In this document: positions 15,340 to 15,658 of the stretch, in pieces
Position numbering within the stretch: the first letter of the stretch is position 1
Layout: each line of letters begins with the position of its first letter
NCBI GenBank assembly: GCA_034696485.1
Contig: JAQIWT010000732.1
Location: 1-15,658 of the forward strand
Reading direction: 5' to 3'
Source: Isohypsibius dastychi
Lineage: Eukaryota; Tardigrada; Eutardigrada; Parachela; Isohypsibiidae
Length of the DNA: 15,658 nt
Translations under genes and position numbers: made by a program
Notes under the pieces: model-generated
Told to the model about the DNA's origin: nothing
Seen by the model: only the letters and a program-made list of their open reading frames with translations
Database searches by the model: none

Positions 15340-15658
15340 AGGTGGAAGGGGCAGTGTATGGGGTGGGATAAGGTGGAAGTCAGATCAGAGGTTGGGGGTA
15401 GTGCAGGGGGAGAAGGTGGGGGTCAGTGCGAAAGTGGAATACGGTGGAGGTCAGTGCAAAGGTGGAGGGCAGTGCAGGGAGAATTGAAGAGGGGTCAGTG
15501 CAAAGGATGGGGCACTGCAGGGGGATCAGGTGGAGGGTCGGTGAAAAGCTTGGGGATGATGGGAAAGGGCGAGGGTGGGTGGTTCGTGTAGGGTTATGAA
15601 AAAGGTGGGGAGGTGGAACAAGGTGGGGGTCAGTGCAAGGTTCTGGGTTAGTGCAGAG
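15340..15658 (+). repeat. G-rich degenerate minisatellite (GGTCAGTGCAAAGGTGGAGG-type)
   Basis: About ten forms of CAGTGC, alternating with GGTGGAGG or GGTGGGGG, fill the right end and continue past the window edge. Unit spacing is irregular, around 20-40 bases. The plus strand carries many runs of three to five G and so has potential to form G-quadruplexes. The plus-strand frame at 15358-15591 is a by-product of the repeat. Confidence 0.7.

Noticed and set aside
15358-15591. Gly-rich plus-strand frame
   Set aside because: It is a direct translation of the G-rich minisatellite.

Overview
This window looks like intergenic and intronic DNA from an invertebrate animal. The evidence is a gene split by a GT-AG intron, eukaryotic transposon families (Helitron, pogo/Tigger, mariner-type MITE), forkhead-domain sequences, and many diverged foldback and tandem repeats. 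Nothing indicates bacteria: no operons, no Shine-Dalgarno-led gene series. The phylum cannot be fixed from the sequence alone.

The one apparently functional gene is on the minus strand (10733 to 7551). It is an alpha-1,2-fucosyltransferase-like enzyme of glycosyltransferase family GT11. Two coding exons join exactly inside a Trp codon across a 2,076-base intron, and together encode 368 residues. The usual N-terminal membrane anchor is not visible, so an upstream exon is probably missing from this model.

The left end (1-1413, minus) is a decayed Helitron Rep region, broken by stops and frame changes. From about 2.7 to 4.6 kb, and again at 13.7-14.0 kb, lies a repeated unit that I consider the most interesting content. 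There are four copies, all on the minus strand, of a very short reading frame (about 105-110 codons) that is essentially only a divergent forkhead DNA-binding domain. Each copy has a shared upstream region with a conserved 18-bp palindrome. Copies 3 and 4 also carry a promoter-like block of paired E-boxes, a GC box and a CCAAT box. The copies are associated with a diverged tandem repeat of about 98-101 bp. Copy 1 is open throughout; copies 2, 3 and 4 are broken or truncated.

The rest is mobile-element debris and low-complexity DNA: a foldback with adjacent 28-bp tandem repeats (2.2-2.5 kb), foldbacks at 6.0-6.5 kb and inside the GT11 intron (8.4-8.8 kb), a well-preserved 80-bp-arm foldback (11.7-12.1 kb), a deleted pogo/Tigger element with TA target-site duplication (12.68-13.42 kb), a small TA-flanked MITE (14.23-14.34 kb), an inverted pair of a diverged repeat (11.5 and 14.6 kb), and a G-rich minisatellite at the right edge. 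Long stretches (4.7-6.0, 6.5-7.5, 10.7-11.5, 12.1-12.7 and 14.8-15.2 kb) hold nothing I can assign firmly.
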